Assembly: GCA_900541975.1 (NCBI GenBank) | Contig: UQLR01000001.1 | Coordinates: 128,690-192,689, forward strand | Length of the DNA: 64,000 nucleotides | Direction: 5' to 3' | Origin: an uncultured Oscillospiraceae bacterium | Lineage (GTDB): Bacteria > Bacillota > Clostridia > Oscillospirales > Acutalibacteraceae | In this document: in pieces, positions 43,172 through 51,053 of the stretch | Layout: each line of letters begins with the position of its first letter | How positions within the stretch are numbered: position 1 is the first letter of the stretch | Notes under the pieces: generated by a model | Databases searched by the model: none | Told to the model about the DNA's origin: nothing | The model's input: only the letters and a program-made list of their open reading frames with translations | Translations under genes and position numbers: made by a program

Positions 43172-44092
43172 TTAATAATTTAAGATTAAGACTTCTTCAG
43201 AAGTGGAAATCCTATCTTTAGTTTGATAATTTGAATTAGAATAGCTGTAATTCAACGATATAGGTCTATATTTATCACTGTTTTTGTTGAGCCATTCAAT
43301 CAAAATATGATTTTCTTTGCCTTTGCTTCTAAGAACATTAGAAAGTGCAAAACGAATATTTTTTTCGGAAAGTGTGTCTAAAAACGCTAACAAATCACGC
43401 TCAGATTCTTCATTCCAACCGCCTTGTTCATTGTAAGTCGCACAAGTAATAAGATACGGTGGATCGACATATACAAAATCATTACTGTCTAATTCTGAAA
43501 TATCAAATTCCCTGAAATCTTTACAAGTGAACATACAATTTTGTTCTTTTATTCTGTCAATAAATGCAGATAATTTATCTGCCATTTTTCGATTAAAATC
43601 TCGCTTTCCGACAGGTAAATTAAATTCCCCGCAGGAATTAAAACGGATTTGATTATTGAAAGAGTAAACAATTAAAACATATAACATTATATAGTAGTAA
43701 TAGTCAAAGTTGCCATTAGCTTTTCTTTGGTTAAATTCAGCTCGCAATTGTAAGAATTTCTCTTTATTGTACGAACCTAACCCCTTACTGCTTTCACATT
43801 TGTAATAATCATATCCGTTTTTACTTACAAGAGATAATTGGTATTTATCAATAATTTGATAAATCCATTCAAATGTAGATTCTTTATCTAAATTCTTTAG
43901 TGCATTGTAAAGGTATAGCAAGTTTTGGTTTAAATCATTGTATATAATTGTGTTTGCATCAATATTTACCCCTACATTACAACCCCCGCAGAATAAATCA
44001 ACAAAAATATCAATATCTTCAGGGAAGTATGGCAATATCTGAGGCAGTAATTTAAACTTTCCGCCCGTATAATTAAGTGGAGACTGAATCAT
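43172..44092 (-). CDS. DNA adenine-N6 methyltransferase, D12 class (second)
   Basis: About 306 residues. Start at ATG 44090-44092, directly after the first methyltransferase stop, with GAGGAG upstream. SPLNYTGGKFKLLPQI and FVDLFCGGCNVG form the SAM site and VYVDPPYL the DPPY motif, typical of Dam-like D12 enzymes making m6A. With the first methyltransferase it would protect the second strand of the asymmetric site. Confidence 0.9.
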   Translation of the reverse strand: MIQSPLNYTGGKFKLLPQILPYFPEDIDIFVDLFCGGCNVGVNIDANTIIYNDLNQNLLYLYNALKNLDKESTFEWIYQIIDKYQLSLVSKNGYDYYKCESSKGLGSYNKEKFLQLRAEFNQRKANGNFDYYYYIMLYVLIVYSFNNQIRFNSCGEFNLPVGKRDFNRKMADKLSAFIDRIKEQNCMFTCKDFREFDISELDSNDFVYVDPPYLITCATYNEQGGWNEESERDLLAFLDTLSEKNIRFALSNVLRSKGKENHILIEWLNKNSDKYRPISLNYSYSNSNYQTKDRISTSEEVLILNY

Positions 44093-44093
44093 A

Positions 44094-45146
44094 TCACTGC
44101 TCCTCATTGAAACAAGTACACAAAAACAATCGCTCTGCATTGTCTGAGATATTAGATTTACCTGCTGAAAAAGCTTTATAGTTTTCTGAAAAGACTTTTA
44201 CTGTTCCTTTGCTTTGTAATATACGCATTATATCTTCATCTGAAATTTTAGCATTTGAACGACCATTTCCCTTAGTAGCCATATTGTTATAAGAAAACAA
44301 AATGTATCTTGCATTTATATTTTTAATCAAATCTTCAAAAGCTTCCGTTGCACTTTGAGTACAATATCTGCTCTTCATTTTTGTTCTATCCATTTTCTTT
44401 GCGACGCCATAAACATCAGGTTTTTCCCATCGTGCAACATTCTCAAGCAAATGATATGCATCACAATATTGGCGAGAATTATATGGAGGATCAATGTAAA
44501 TTAAATCCGCTGTAATCTCTTTTACCAACTCATTGGCGTCTTTATTAAAACATTTATTATTAGAGTTATTATGAACCTCTGCTAAAGGAACGAAAAGTTC
44601 AAGCGAAGCATCAAACTCTGCACCTTTGCGGTATGCATCATAATGTCCACAAGTCTTCGCAATCTTATCCATAGCATATAATAGTGAAGTTATCAAGATT
44701 GCTCGTTCTCGTTCGTTGATCTTACCAGCAACGAAGTTTTTTTCTATATCTTCTCTTACGAAGCCGATTTTAGAGCAATCATTATAGCTAAAATAAGTAT
44801 TAGCAAAATTGTCTGTCATATAATTAGCTTCAAAATCTACATAAGAATTGTAATGCACAATATAATCTATTATTAATTGTGGATTGTATTCCTGAGCGCC
44901 AAACCAAGCTAGATTACAAATAAAATTGCTATACATCAAATCGTTTGTGGTGATAATTTTATCCGTGAAAGCTGATGAAACCGCACCTGTACCGGCAAAA
45001 ATATCAGCAACAGATTCAATTTTTTCACATTCCTCATTAACAACCTTAGTGATAAAAGGGAGGAGCTTATACTTGTTCCCCAAATATCTTCGGTTATTTA
45101 TCAATGATGTTTTATATAATTTTGCATTATCTGTTGCCATCATCAT
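44094..45146 (-). CDS. DNA adenine-N6 methyltransferase, D12 class (first)
   Basis: 350 residues. NNRRYLGNKYKLLPFI, DIFAGTGAVSSAF (SAM binding) and LIYIDPPYNSRQY (DPPY) identify the D12 m6A class. It is the first enzyme gene after the controller protein gene (38 nt gap) and the next gene begins right after its stop. AGAGGA precedes three consecutive ATG codons, so the exact start among them is open. Confidence 0.92.
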   Translation of the reverse strand: MMMATDNAKLYKTSLINNRRYLGNKYKLLPFITKVVNEECEKIESVADIFAGTGAVSSAFTDKIITTNDLMYSNFICNLAWFGAQEYNPQLIIDYIVHYNSYVDFEANYMTDNFANTYFSYNDCSKIGFVREDIEKNFVAGKINERERAILITSLLYAMDKIAKTCGHYDAYRKGAEFDASLELFVPLAEVHNNSNNKCFNKDANELVKEITADLIYIDPPYNSRQYCDAYHLLENVARWEKPDVYGVAKKMDRTKMKSRYCTQSATEAFEDLIKNINARYILFSYNNMATKGNGRSNAKISDEDIMRILQSKGTVKVFSENYKAFSAGKSNISDNAERLFLCTCFNEEQ

Positions 45147-45184
45147 TGTCCTCTTTTCATAATCTTATTTACTATATGTAACCA

Positions 45185-45403
45185 TTAAATTCCTTCAAAC
45201 AATTCGGATAATGTTACGCCCAATCCGTTTGCTATCTTTTCAATATTCTTTAAAGCTATATTTCGTTTTCCTAACTCAACACTCGCAAAATAAGTGCGAT
45301 CCATACCTATTTTCAACGCAAATTTCTCTTGGCTTAATCCTGTTTGACTGCGTAATTCTCTAATTCTATTACCAACTCTTTCAGTAATCATTGTATTATC
45401 CAT
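45185..45403 (-). CDS. XRE-type controller protein of the R-M system
   Basis: About 72 residues: TERVGNRIRELRSQTGLSQEKFALKIGMDRTYFASVELGKRNIALKNIEKIANGLGVTLSELFEG, a single helix-turn-helix fold, the size and pattern of C proteins that delay endonuclease synthesis. The start is ATG 45401-45403 with AGGAG upstream, since the promoter start would fall after the in-frame ATG at 45434-45436. It leads the five-gene operon. Confidence 0.85.
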   Translation of the reverse strand: MDNTMITERVGNRIRELRSQTGLSQEKFALKIGMDRTYFASVELGKRNIALKNIEKIANGLGVTLSELFEGI

Positions 45404-45441
45404 AGCAAGCAGGCTCCTAACAATATAATTAGACATTTTAT

Positions 45442-45476
45442 ATTATATAAGAAAACGGACTATAAGACAACCGTTT
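45442..45476 (-). promoter_or_regulatory. Promoter of the R-M operon with inverted repeat
   Basis: Leftward TTGTCT (45465-45470), 17-nt spacer, TATAAT (45442-45447). The inverted repeat AAACGG-N12-CCGTTT (45453-45476) covers the -35 region and is a candidate controller-protein box. Confidence 0.7.
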
Positions 45477-45498
45477 ATAAGCAACTTTTTTAATTTTT

Positions 45499-45537
45499 GT
45501 CGAGTACAATCTATCTTATAGATAAACTGTACTCGAC
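45499..45537. repeat. Inverted repeat between tnpV and R-M operon
   Basis: GTCGAGTACA (45499-45508) and TGTACTCGAC (45528-45537), with an inner ATCTATC/GATA pairing. Rightward it is followed by TTATTATTAG; leftward by an A-rich tract, so it is not a clear terminator for tnpV. May mark the cargo junction. Confidence 0.55.
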
Positions 45538-45543
45538 TTATTA

Positions 45544-45921
45544 TTAGTAAAAAATCATCTCGGTATTTACAGTTTCCATTGCTTTGTTACGAATATTATT
45601 CATCTTTCTAACCCATTCCATTTGATTTTCAGCTTTTAGCTTTTCCGTTACATTTTCTTTTTCCGCCAGTTGTTTTACCAGCCGGGAAAACATTTCCTCT
45701 GCCTGTTCGTCAATATCGGCAAGGTAACTGTTCAGCTTGCAGGAAGTCAGCAAGTTCGTATAAAAAGCTCTTTTATGCTCCTTAATATACCTCAAGTGCC
45801 TTTGTCCCCAAATGCCTACTGGCTTCTGTTCTTCTTCGGGCAGTGAGAGGCAAGGGAGATAATAATCTCCCTGCAGCTCGTACCATAATCCGTTCTTTTC
45901 GTCATAAATTTTCTTTTCCAT
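45544..45921 (-). CDS. tnpV: TnpV-family transposon protein
   Basis: 125 residues. YDEKNGLWYELQGDYYLPCL ... IGIWGQRHLRYIKEHKR-like opening and helical tail are those of TnpV proteins of Tn4451-type mobilizable clostridial transposons. Its function is undefined. It lies 9 nt after the relaxase gene in the same direction. AAAGGTAGG precedes ATG. Confidence 0.85.
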   Translation of the reverse strand: MEKKIYDEKNGLWYELQGDYYLPCLSLPEEEQKPVGIWGQRHLRYIKEHKRAFYTNLLTSCKLNSYLADIDEQAEEMFSRLVKQLAEKENVTEKLKAENQMEWVRKMNNIRNKAMETVNTEMIFY

Positions 45922-45930
45922 CGTGTAGTC

Positions 45931-47109
45931 CTACCTTTCATCTTTATAATTTCTAAAGCGTGAGCCACGCTGTTTAGACTGTGTGATTTCCTTTGCCTGT
46001 TTCAGCATATCATCAATTTGTTTACTGCCGAAAACCTTGCGGAGCAGCTTATAATCTTGCAATTCTGCCTTTTGTTTAGCGTTGATATTTTCCAAGTTCT
46101 TTGCCTTTTCCGACAGTCTGTTGTTATCGTAATACAGACTTTGATTCGCCTGCCGCCATTGCTCCAAAGTGTTCTTCATTTCAAAATATTTGATGATTAC
46201 ACCCTGTACCAGTTCTCTCAATGCGTTGATTACAGGCTGTGCAATTTTCGTTTTGTATGTCTTTGCGCTCATTAAAGCAGGAGGATCAGGGAGTTGATAC
46301 TTCGGATCTTTATCAAAGTTTTTTACTACATTATCAAGAGACTTTTCGCAGTCAAGCATATTGTTTATCCGAGATTTTACAAGCTCCAATTTATCTTCTT
46401 GCTTGCTGATTTCATCACCTAACTGAGCCACTTCTTTCTCTCGTTCCTGCTTTTTGTAGTCAAGAACAGAGAGGTGTTTCTCGTGAGTTCCTTTTTGTTC
46501 CCATTCAATTCCGTGACGCTCCATCACGGCTGAAAGCTGTTCTTTTTCGAATTGTATCCACTGATTCCACTCTGTATTTTCACGAGTACCACCCTTGAAA
46601 CCCTGTGCGGCTAATGCTTGTTTGAGCGAAACTCTTGTATCAAGTCCTCGCTTACTGCCGGTAATAAACGGGACAAAATCAATGTGTAAATGCGGTGTGG
46701 CTTCGTCCATATGAAGATGAACTGAGAACACTTTTAACTGCGGATTTCTCTCCTGAAACCCTTTATAATACTCGTCCAATACCTGTTTAGCGAGCAGTCC
46801 GTTTTCACTTTCTGCGCTCATATCTTCTTTGTTGCCTATCTGCAAAATGATTTCGTGAAACGGCTTTTCCTGCTTGGAATTGCAGATTTTTTCATAGTAA
46901 TTCTTTATTTTTCTATCCGCTCTTGTCTGCTTGTCATTGTATCTCTTAAGTGCTTCACCGAACAATTGATGATACACTTTCTTGATGTTCTCATTGCAGT
47001 AATCTATATTAAGATGGGTTCGGCTCGGATCTACATTTTCAGCTTTGAATTTACGGCTGTTGTGATTTACAGAGCCTTTCCCGACCATTGCGCTTATTGT
47101 TCTTTTCAT
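45931..47109 (-). CDS. MobV-family relaxase (Mob/Pre)
   Basis: 392 residues. The three-histidine motif is at His131, His133, His140 and His142 in VHLHMDEATPHLHID, with NxxR-type residues near the N-terminus (NHNSRKF). Coiled-coil segments (about 225-390) follow. Pre/Mob proteins nick the origin of transfer upstream of their own gene. GGAGGTG precedes ATG. The product implies the element can be mobilised by a conjugative helper. Confidence 0.95.
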   Translation of the reverse strand: MKRTISAMVGKGSVNHNSRKFKAENVDPSRTHLNIDYCNENIKKVYHQLFGEALKRYNDKQTRADRKIKNYYEKICNSKQEKPFHEIILQIGNKEDMSAESENGLLAKQVLDEYYKGFQERNPQLKVFSVHLHMDEATPHLHIDFVPFITGSKRGLDTRVSLKQALAAQGFKGGTRENTEWNQWIQFEKEQLSAVMERHGIEWEQKGTHEKHLSVLDYKKQEREKEVAQLGDEISKQEDKLELVKSRINNMLDCEKSLDNVVKNFDKDPKYQLPDPPALMSAKTYKTKIAQPVINALRELVQGVIIKYFEMKNTLEQWRQANQSLYYDNNRLSEKAKNLENINAKQKAELQDYKLLRKVFGSKQIDDMLKQAKEITQSKQRGSRFRNYKDER

Positions 47110-47139
47110 AAGTTACACCTCCAATCTCTTAAAGATAGT

Positions 47140-47360
47140 TCTTCCTCGGTTCTGTTACTCTTGTCAAGAGTAACGCAAAAGCACTTTTGACAGGCAAGCC
47201 TATCAAAAATGCGACCTGCAAGCAGGTTTTGCGCTCTCCGAGGGGCAAAGAACACCTTTGAAAAGGTGCTCTCTGCACTCTCCACCAAACTTTATTACTT
47301 CCCGAAAAAGGAAGATTGCAAGGTTGCAGATATGCCTGCCTTTGCAATGTTGCAACCTTG
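47140..47360. other. Putative origin of transfer with several inverted repeats
   Basis: The 258-nt gap upstream of the relaxase contains GTTACTC-TTGTCAA-GAGTAAC-like, TTTTGACAGGC/CCTATCAAAA, ACCTGC/GCAGGT, CACCTTT/AAAGGTG and CAAGGTTGCA (47319-47328) / TGCAACCTTG (47351-47360) stems. MobV oriT regions lie upstream of mob and have such clustered stems. The nick site cannot be named. Confidence 0.5.
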
Positions 47361-47367
47361 AACAGCT

Positions 47368-48330
47368 TCACTCGTTTTTTTCGGGAAGCTGCCAGTACCA
47401 CCGACTGCCCTCTTTAACCGATTGGACATTCAGTGCTTTCTTTGCTTCATCCAGCACACGCTTTGAAATTCCCATCGCCTGTGCTTTTCTCAGCAACGCT
47501 TGCTGTGGGTATTTGCCCTTTGAAAGATACTCAAGAATTAAATTTTCTGCCTGTTCGGATTTTTTCTCTTTTGGAATACCGCTTAACAGATCATCAACAG
47601 AAATATCGTAATGCCCAAGCCAGCTGAAGCCGTTTTCCTTGTCCAGTTCAAAGGCAATCGCTTCACCTTCGGGTGCAAGGGAAGACTTGTCCTGCACCAT
47701 CACTCTGACCTGCGGATTATCTTTGATTCTTCCGACAATCAAAACGCTTCTTGCCGAAGCCTGAAAGTCAATCGAACCGAGTCCACGATAAGATGATTTA
47801 TTTCCGCTTCCTTTGTTCATATGACCGACAAGCAAAACTGCACAGTCATATTTTTCTGCGATTCGCCCGAGCTGTGCCATCACATTACGGACTTCATTGG
47901 CGTTGTTCATATTGATGTTTGCTCCCACATAGGCTTGTATCGGGTCAAGAATTACCACCCTTGACCCGACTTCCATAATTGCTTTTTCAATTCGTTCATC
48001 CAGCATACTAAGTGCGGCTTCCGATTCATCTATGACTTTGATTTGCGTACAGTCTGCTTCAGCGGATTCTAACCTCGGCTTGATGGTATCTTCCAGTCCG
48101 TCCTCGGCTGTTTGATAGATAATCTTTACTGGCTCACGCTCGGTATCATCGTATGGCAGCGCCTCTCCTTTTGAGAGAAGCGCCGCCAGTCTTAAAGCTA
48201 AAGTTGTTTTGCCCTCGCCGGGATCGCCCTGAATGATTGTGATTTTTCCGTATGGGATATATGGATACCAAAGCCAGTTCACTTCCTTGCTTTGGACTTC
48301 ATCCATACTGATAATTTTCAGTTCAGCCAT
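47368..48330 (-). CDS. RepA-like AAA ATPase / hexameric helicase (AAA_25)
   Basis: 320 residues. Walker A QGDPGEGKTTLALRL, Walker B VVILDPIQAYVG, a KxxY-type ssDNA/ATP motif GHMNKGSGNKSSYRGLGS, and a C-terminal winged-helix-like region (AQAMGISKRVLDEAKKALNV). These fit the RSF1010 RepA / DnaB-like helicases carried by mobile elements to replicate or process transferring DNA. Between the MobC-like and relaxase genes. Confidence 0.85.
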   Translation of the reverse strand: MAELKIISMDEVQSKEVNWLWYPYIPYGKITIIQGDPGEGKTTLALRLAALLSKGEALPYDDTEREPVKIIYQTAEDGLEDTIKPRLESAEADCTQIKVIDESEAALSMLDERIEKAIMEVGSRVVILDPIQAYVGANINMNNANEVRNVMAQLGRIAEKYDCAVLLVGHMNKGSGNKSSYRGLGSIDFQASARSVLIVGRIKDNPQVRVMVQDKSSLAPEGEAIAFELDKENGFSWLGHYDISVDDLLSGIPKEKKSEQAENLILEYLSKGKYPQQALLRKAQAMGISKRVLDEAKKALNVQSVKEGSRWYWQLPEKNE

Positions 48331-48461
48331 TCATACCACCGCCCTTCAAAATAAAAGTGTTGATTTTCAAGTGATATGCGGCTATACTATTAACAGATAC
48401 ATTGAGTGACTGCCTTTCATCTGCGCCAACAGATGATGTTCGGGCGGTCATTTCTTTTTTG

Positions 48462-48794
48462 TCATTCATTTGCATTCTCTCCTTTCAAGCCGATGAGTGT
48501 TACCGACACAAGCTCGATGATGTCAAGCAGTTCGTCCGACACTTCATCGGCTTTGTTGATTCGTTTTAACTCCGACAAAATTTCTGCCATTTCATTTTTC
48601 AAAGCTTTGTGAACTCTCGGGTTGCCCTGCACCACTACATCACGGTTCATACATTTGCGGTAGCAGTATTCCTGCTTCGGCAGTCCTGACAAAGCGACTG
48701 CTTTATTCAGCGCCTTGTTTTCTTCGGGTGAAACTCTGAACCCCACTGTAATGCTTCTGAACCTATTTTTCTTGTCTACATTTTTTGCTGACAT
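48462..48794 (-). CDS. MobC-like relaxosome accessory protein
   Basis: About 110 residues from ATG 48792-48794, which follows the integrase stop by one nt. The ribbon-helix-helix pattern ITVGFRVSPEENKALNKAVALSGLPKQEYCYRK and helical tail match mobilisation proteins MobC / plasmid RHH proteins. Expected to bind oriT and assist the relaxase. Confidence 0.75.
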   Translation of the reverse strand: MSAKNVDKKNRFRSITVGFRVSPEENKALNKAVALSGLPKQEYCYRKCMNRDVVVQGNPRVHKALKNEMAEILSELKRINKADEVSDELLDIIELVSVTLIGLKGENANE

Positions 48795-48795
48795 A

Positions 48796-49875
48796 TTACA
48801 TCGCTTCCTTTCTGAAATTATTAAGTTTGTCCGCCATATCGTCCTGTGTCGACGGGAAAAGGTGAGCATAGTTATAAGTTATATCAATACTTTCGTGACC
48901 TACTCTGTCGGCGATTGCAACTGCTGAATATCCCATATCAATTAAGAGCGATATATGGCTGTGTCTCAAATCGTGTATGCGAATACGCTTAACGCCTGCT
49001 TCTTGTGAACCTCTGTCCATCTCGTGGTGCAGATAGCTTTTTGTTATTTCAAAAATTCTATCGTTTTTTCCTATGCCGTAAAGCTGATTTAGATATTCCT
49101 GCATTTCTTCTGCAAGAAACTGCGGCATTTTGATTGTTCGATTACTTTTTGGTGTTTTCGGATCAGTAATTACATCTCGCTTGCCAATGCGCTGATAGGA
49201 TTTATTTATCCTCACCGTACACTTTTCAAAATCCAAATCCGCTGGTGTCAGAGCAAGCAATTCACCCTCACGCAGTCCACACCAGTAAAGCATTTCAAAT
49301 GCGTAAAACGATATCGGCTTATCCATAACGGCAAAAGAGAATTTAGCATACTCATCCTGCGTCCAAAAGAGCATTTCTCTTCCTTTCGCCTTACCCATAT
49401 TTGCAACCTTTTGAGCTGGGTTGCTTTTCAATCCGTAAAACCTGACTGCGTGGTTAAAGATAGCAGATAACTGATTATGAAGTGTTTTAAGATATACAGG
49501 AGAATACGGTTTTCCTTGCTTATCGGTTGCTTTAATCATCTCATTTTGCCAAGCAATGATATCTTTAGGCTGAATGTCGCTGATTTTTCGCTGACCGAAA
49601 TAGGGAAGAATTTTAGTTCTCATAATATGCTCTTTGGTATGCCAAGTGTTTTCTTTGATACGGTTCTTCATATCAGCCGCATAAATATCAATAAAGCTCT
49701 CAAATGACATATCCAAATCGGTTTCCACTTTATTCAGTTGTTCTCTTTCCCACGCAAGAGCCTCTCTTTTTGTCTGAAAACCTCGTTTTGTAGTTTGGTG
49801 AACCTTGCCCTGCCAATCGGTGTATCGGTAATACACCTTCCAAGTATTTGTTTTTTCATCTTTATAAACTGACAT
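48796..49875 (-). CDS. int: Tyrosine site-specific recombinase (integrase)
   Basis: 359 residues of the Tn916/phage integrase family. N-terminal AP2-like arm-binding domain (5-45), SAM-like core-binding domain (55-150), catalytic domain with Arg202, Lys243, His301, Arg304, His327 and Tyr336. Cuts and joins the guaA core site. It is 3 nt after the Xis-like gene and reads away from the guaA junction. Confidence 0.96.
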   Translation of the reverse strand: MSVYKDEKTNTWKVYYRYTDWQGKVHQTTKRGFQTKREALAWEREQLNKVETDLDMSFESFIDIYAADMKNRIKENTWHTKEHIMRTKILPYFGQRKISDIQPKDIIAWQNEMIKATDKQGKPYSPVYLKTLHNQLSAIFNHAVRFYGLKSNPAQKVANMGKAKGREMLFWTQDEYAKFSFAVMDKPISFYAFEMLYWCGLREGELLALTPADLDFEKCTVRINKSYQRIGKRDVITDPKTPKSNRTIKMPQFLAEEMQEYLNQLYGIGKNDRIFEITKSYLHHEMDRGSQEAGVKRIRIHDLRHSHISLLIDMGYSAVAIADRVGHESIDITYNYAHLFPSTQDDMADKLNNFRKEAM

Positions 49876-49878
49876 TAC

Positions 49879-50076
49879 TTAATCCCTCTCTTTCTGTTTT
49901 GCTCCGTAGCAAACTCTTTCCATAAAATATTGTTTATTTAATCGTCCTGAAATTGTGATGAAGCCTTTTTCTTTCAGCTCATTATTTAATCTCTGCACGA
50001 TTTTGTAAGCGTAAGATTTGGAGACACCCAATTCATTAGCTACCTCATCCACGCTCATAAAAGTATTTGCTGTCAT
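49879..50076 (-). CDS. Excisionase-like helix-turn-helix protein
   Basis: 65 residues: SVDEVANELGVSKSYAYKIVQRLNNELKEKGF is a helix-turn-helix of the MerR/excisionase type, followed by a basic tail. Position directly upstream of the integrase gene is that of Xis. GGGGGTGAT precedes ATG. Confidence 0.78.
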   Translation of the reverse strand: MTANTFMSVDEVANELGVSKSYAYKIVQRLNNELKEKGFITISGRLNKQYFMERVCYGAKQKERD

Positions 50077-50246
50077 AAAATCACCCCCTTCAGCTGGTTT
50101 TATATTGTATTTCTTTATTTCGTGTCGGAATACTTTCTGACCGCCTTCCGATTTGCCCGGGCGGGTACGCCATTACCGTGGTGTACGACGGTTATTCAAT
50201 TTTATACGCACTTAACGCTATTAGTTTAAGTTTGTATCATTATTAT

Positions 50247-50341
50247 ACTAAGCAAATTCCGTAAAGTCAAGTGGTTTTTGAAAAAATATTAAATTTATTT
50301 GCTTTGGTTATCTTGACACACACTAAGCGTATATGTATAAT
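50247..50341 (+). promoter_or_regulatory. Promoter of right XRE regulator with two ACTAAGC sites
   Basis: TTGACA (50313-50318), 17-nt spacer and TATAAT (50336-50341). CACTAAGC (50321-50328) sits in the spacer and ACTAAGCA (50247-50254) is 74 nt upstream. Faces away from xis-int, so the regulator may act on both. Confidence 0.8.
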
Positions 50342-50375
50342 ATATATTATTAACAGACCGTTAGGAGGAAGTACA

Positions 50376-50906
50376 ATGGCAATCGGGGAAAGAATCCGTT
50401 TCTTTAGAAATTTAAGAGGTATGACTCAAAAGTATCTTGGTATTCAGGTGGGCTTTCCTGAAAAGACCGCCGATATTCGTATGGCGCAGTATGAAAGCGG
50501 TTCAAGAACGCCGAAAGCAGATTTAACAAACAATCTTGCAGAAGTGTTCGGTATATCTGCTCAGGCTCTTACTGTTCCCGATATTGACAGCGACCTCGGA
50601 CTTATGCACACATTGTTCACGCTTGAAGACCTCTACGGTATGAGAGTCGAGAACGCAAACGGAGAAGTACATTTATGCTTTGATGAAAGTAAACCGACCG
50701 CAAATAAATCAGTATTTGCAATGCTCGCCGCTTGGGCAGAACAAGCCGAAAAATACAGAAACGGCGAAATCACCAAAGAGCAGTATGACGAATGGCGTTA
50801 TACATATCCCAAACTCGATACAACACAGATTTGGGCGAAAGTTCCTTCACAGGAACTCAGCGACACAATGGTCGAAGCGTTCAAGGACAAACTCAAAAAT
50901 ATGTAA
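50376..50906 (+). CDS. XRE-family regulator, right copy
   Basis: 176 residues, start ATG 50376-50378 behind AGGAGG. The DNA-binding N-terminal 52 residues are identical to those of the left copy at 37639-38163; the C-terminal domain (DLYGMRVENANGEVHLCF... WAEQAEKYRNGEITKEQYDEWRYTYP) is close too. Divergent from the xis-int genes with operator-like motifs in between, so it probably controls element excision. Confidence 0.93.
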   Translation: MAIGERIRFFRNLRGMTQKYLGIQVGFPEKTADIRMAQYESGSRTPKADLTNNLAEVFGISAQALTVPDIDSDLGLMHTLFTLEDLYGMRVENANGEVHLCFDESKPTANKSVFAMLAAWAEQAEKYRNGEITKEQYDEWRYTYPKLDTTQIWAKVPSQELSDTMVEAFKDKLKNM

Positions 50907-50919
50907 TTGGGTAAAACAA

Positions 50920-50960
50920 AAAGAGCTAACAGACACAGAAATCTGTTAGCTCTTTATTTA
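50920..50960 (+). terminator. Terminator after right XRE gene
   Basis: 14-bp arms AAAGAGCTAACAGA (50920-50933) and TCTGTTAGCTCTTT (50942-50955), then ATTTATG. Confidence 0.85.
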
Positions 50961-50975
50961 TGAATAATTTTCAGA

Positions 50976-50994
50976 TGTTGTCAAAATGTTGTCA
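50976..50994 (+). repeat. Integrase arm-type direct repeats (right)
   Basis: TGTTGTCA at 50976-50983 and 50987-50994, 11-bp period, ending 62 nt before the right core. Confidence 0.7.
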
Positions 50995-51009
50995 CGAGGA
51001 CATTTCGCC

Positions 51010-51038
51010 TTTTAAAAACCCAGTATTTATGCGGGTTT
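51010..51038 (-). terminator. Terminator of guaA formed by element DNA
   Basis: AAACCC (51016-51021) and GGGTTT (51033-51038) arms, followed leftward by TTAAAA. Since it lies inside the element, insertion replaced the original downstream region of guaA. Confidence 0.5.
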
Positions 51039-51053
51039 GCGGCGTTTTGACTA

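Noticed and set aside
41192..45146. Type I or type III R-M system
   Set aside because: No specificity subunit and no DEAD-box helicase R or Mod-type subunit; two D12 methyltransferases with an AlwI-like nuclease fit type IIS.
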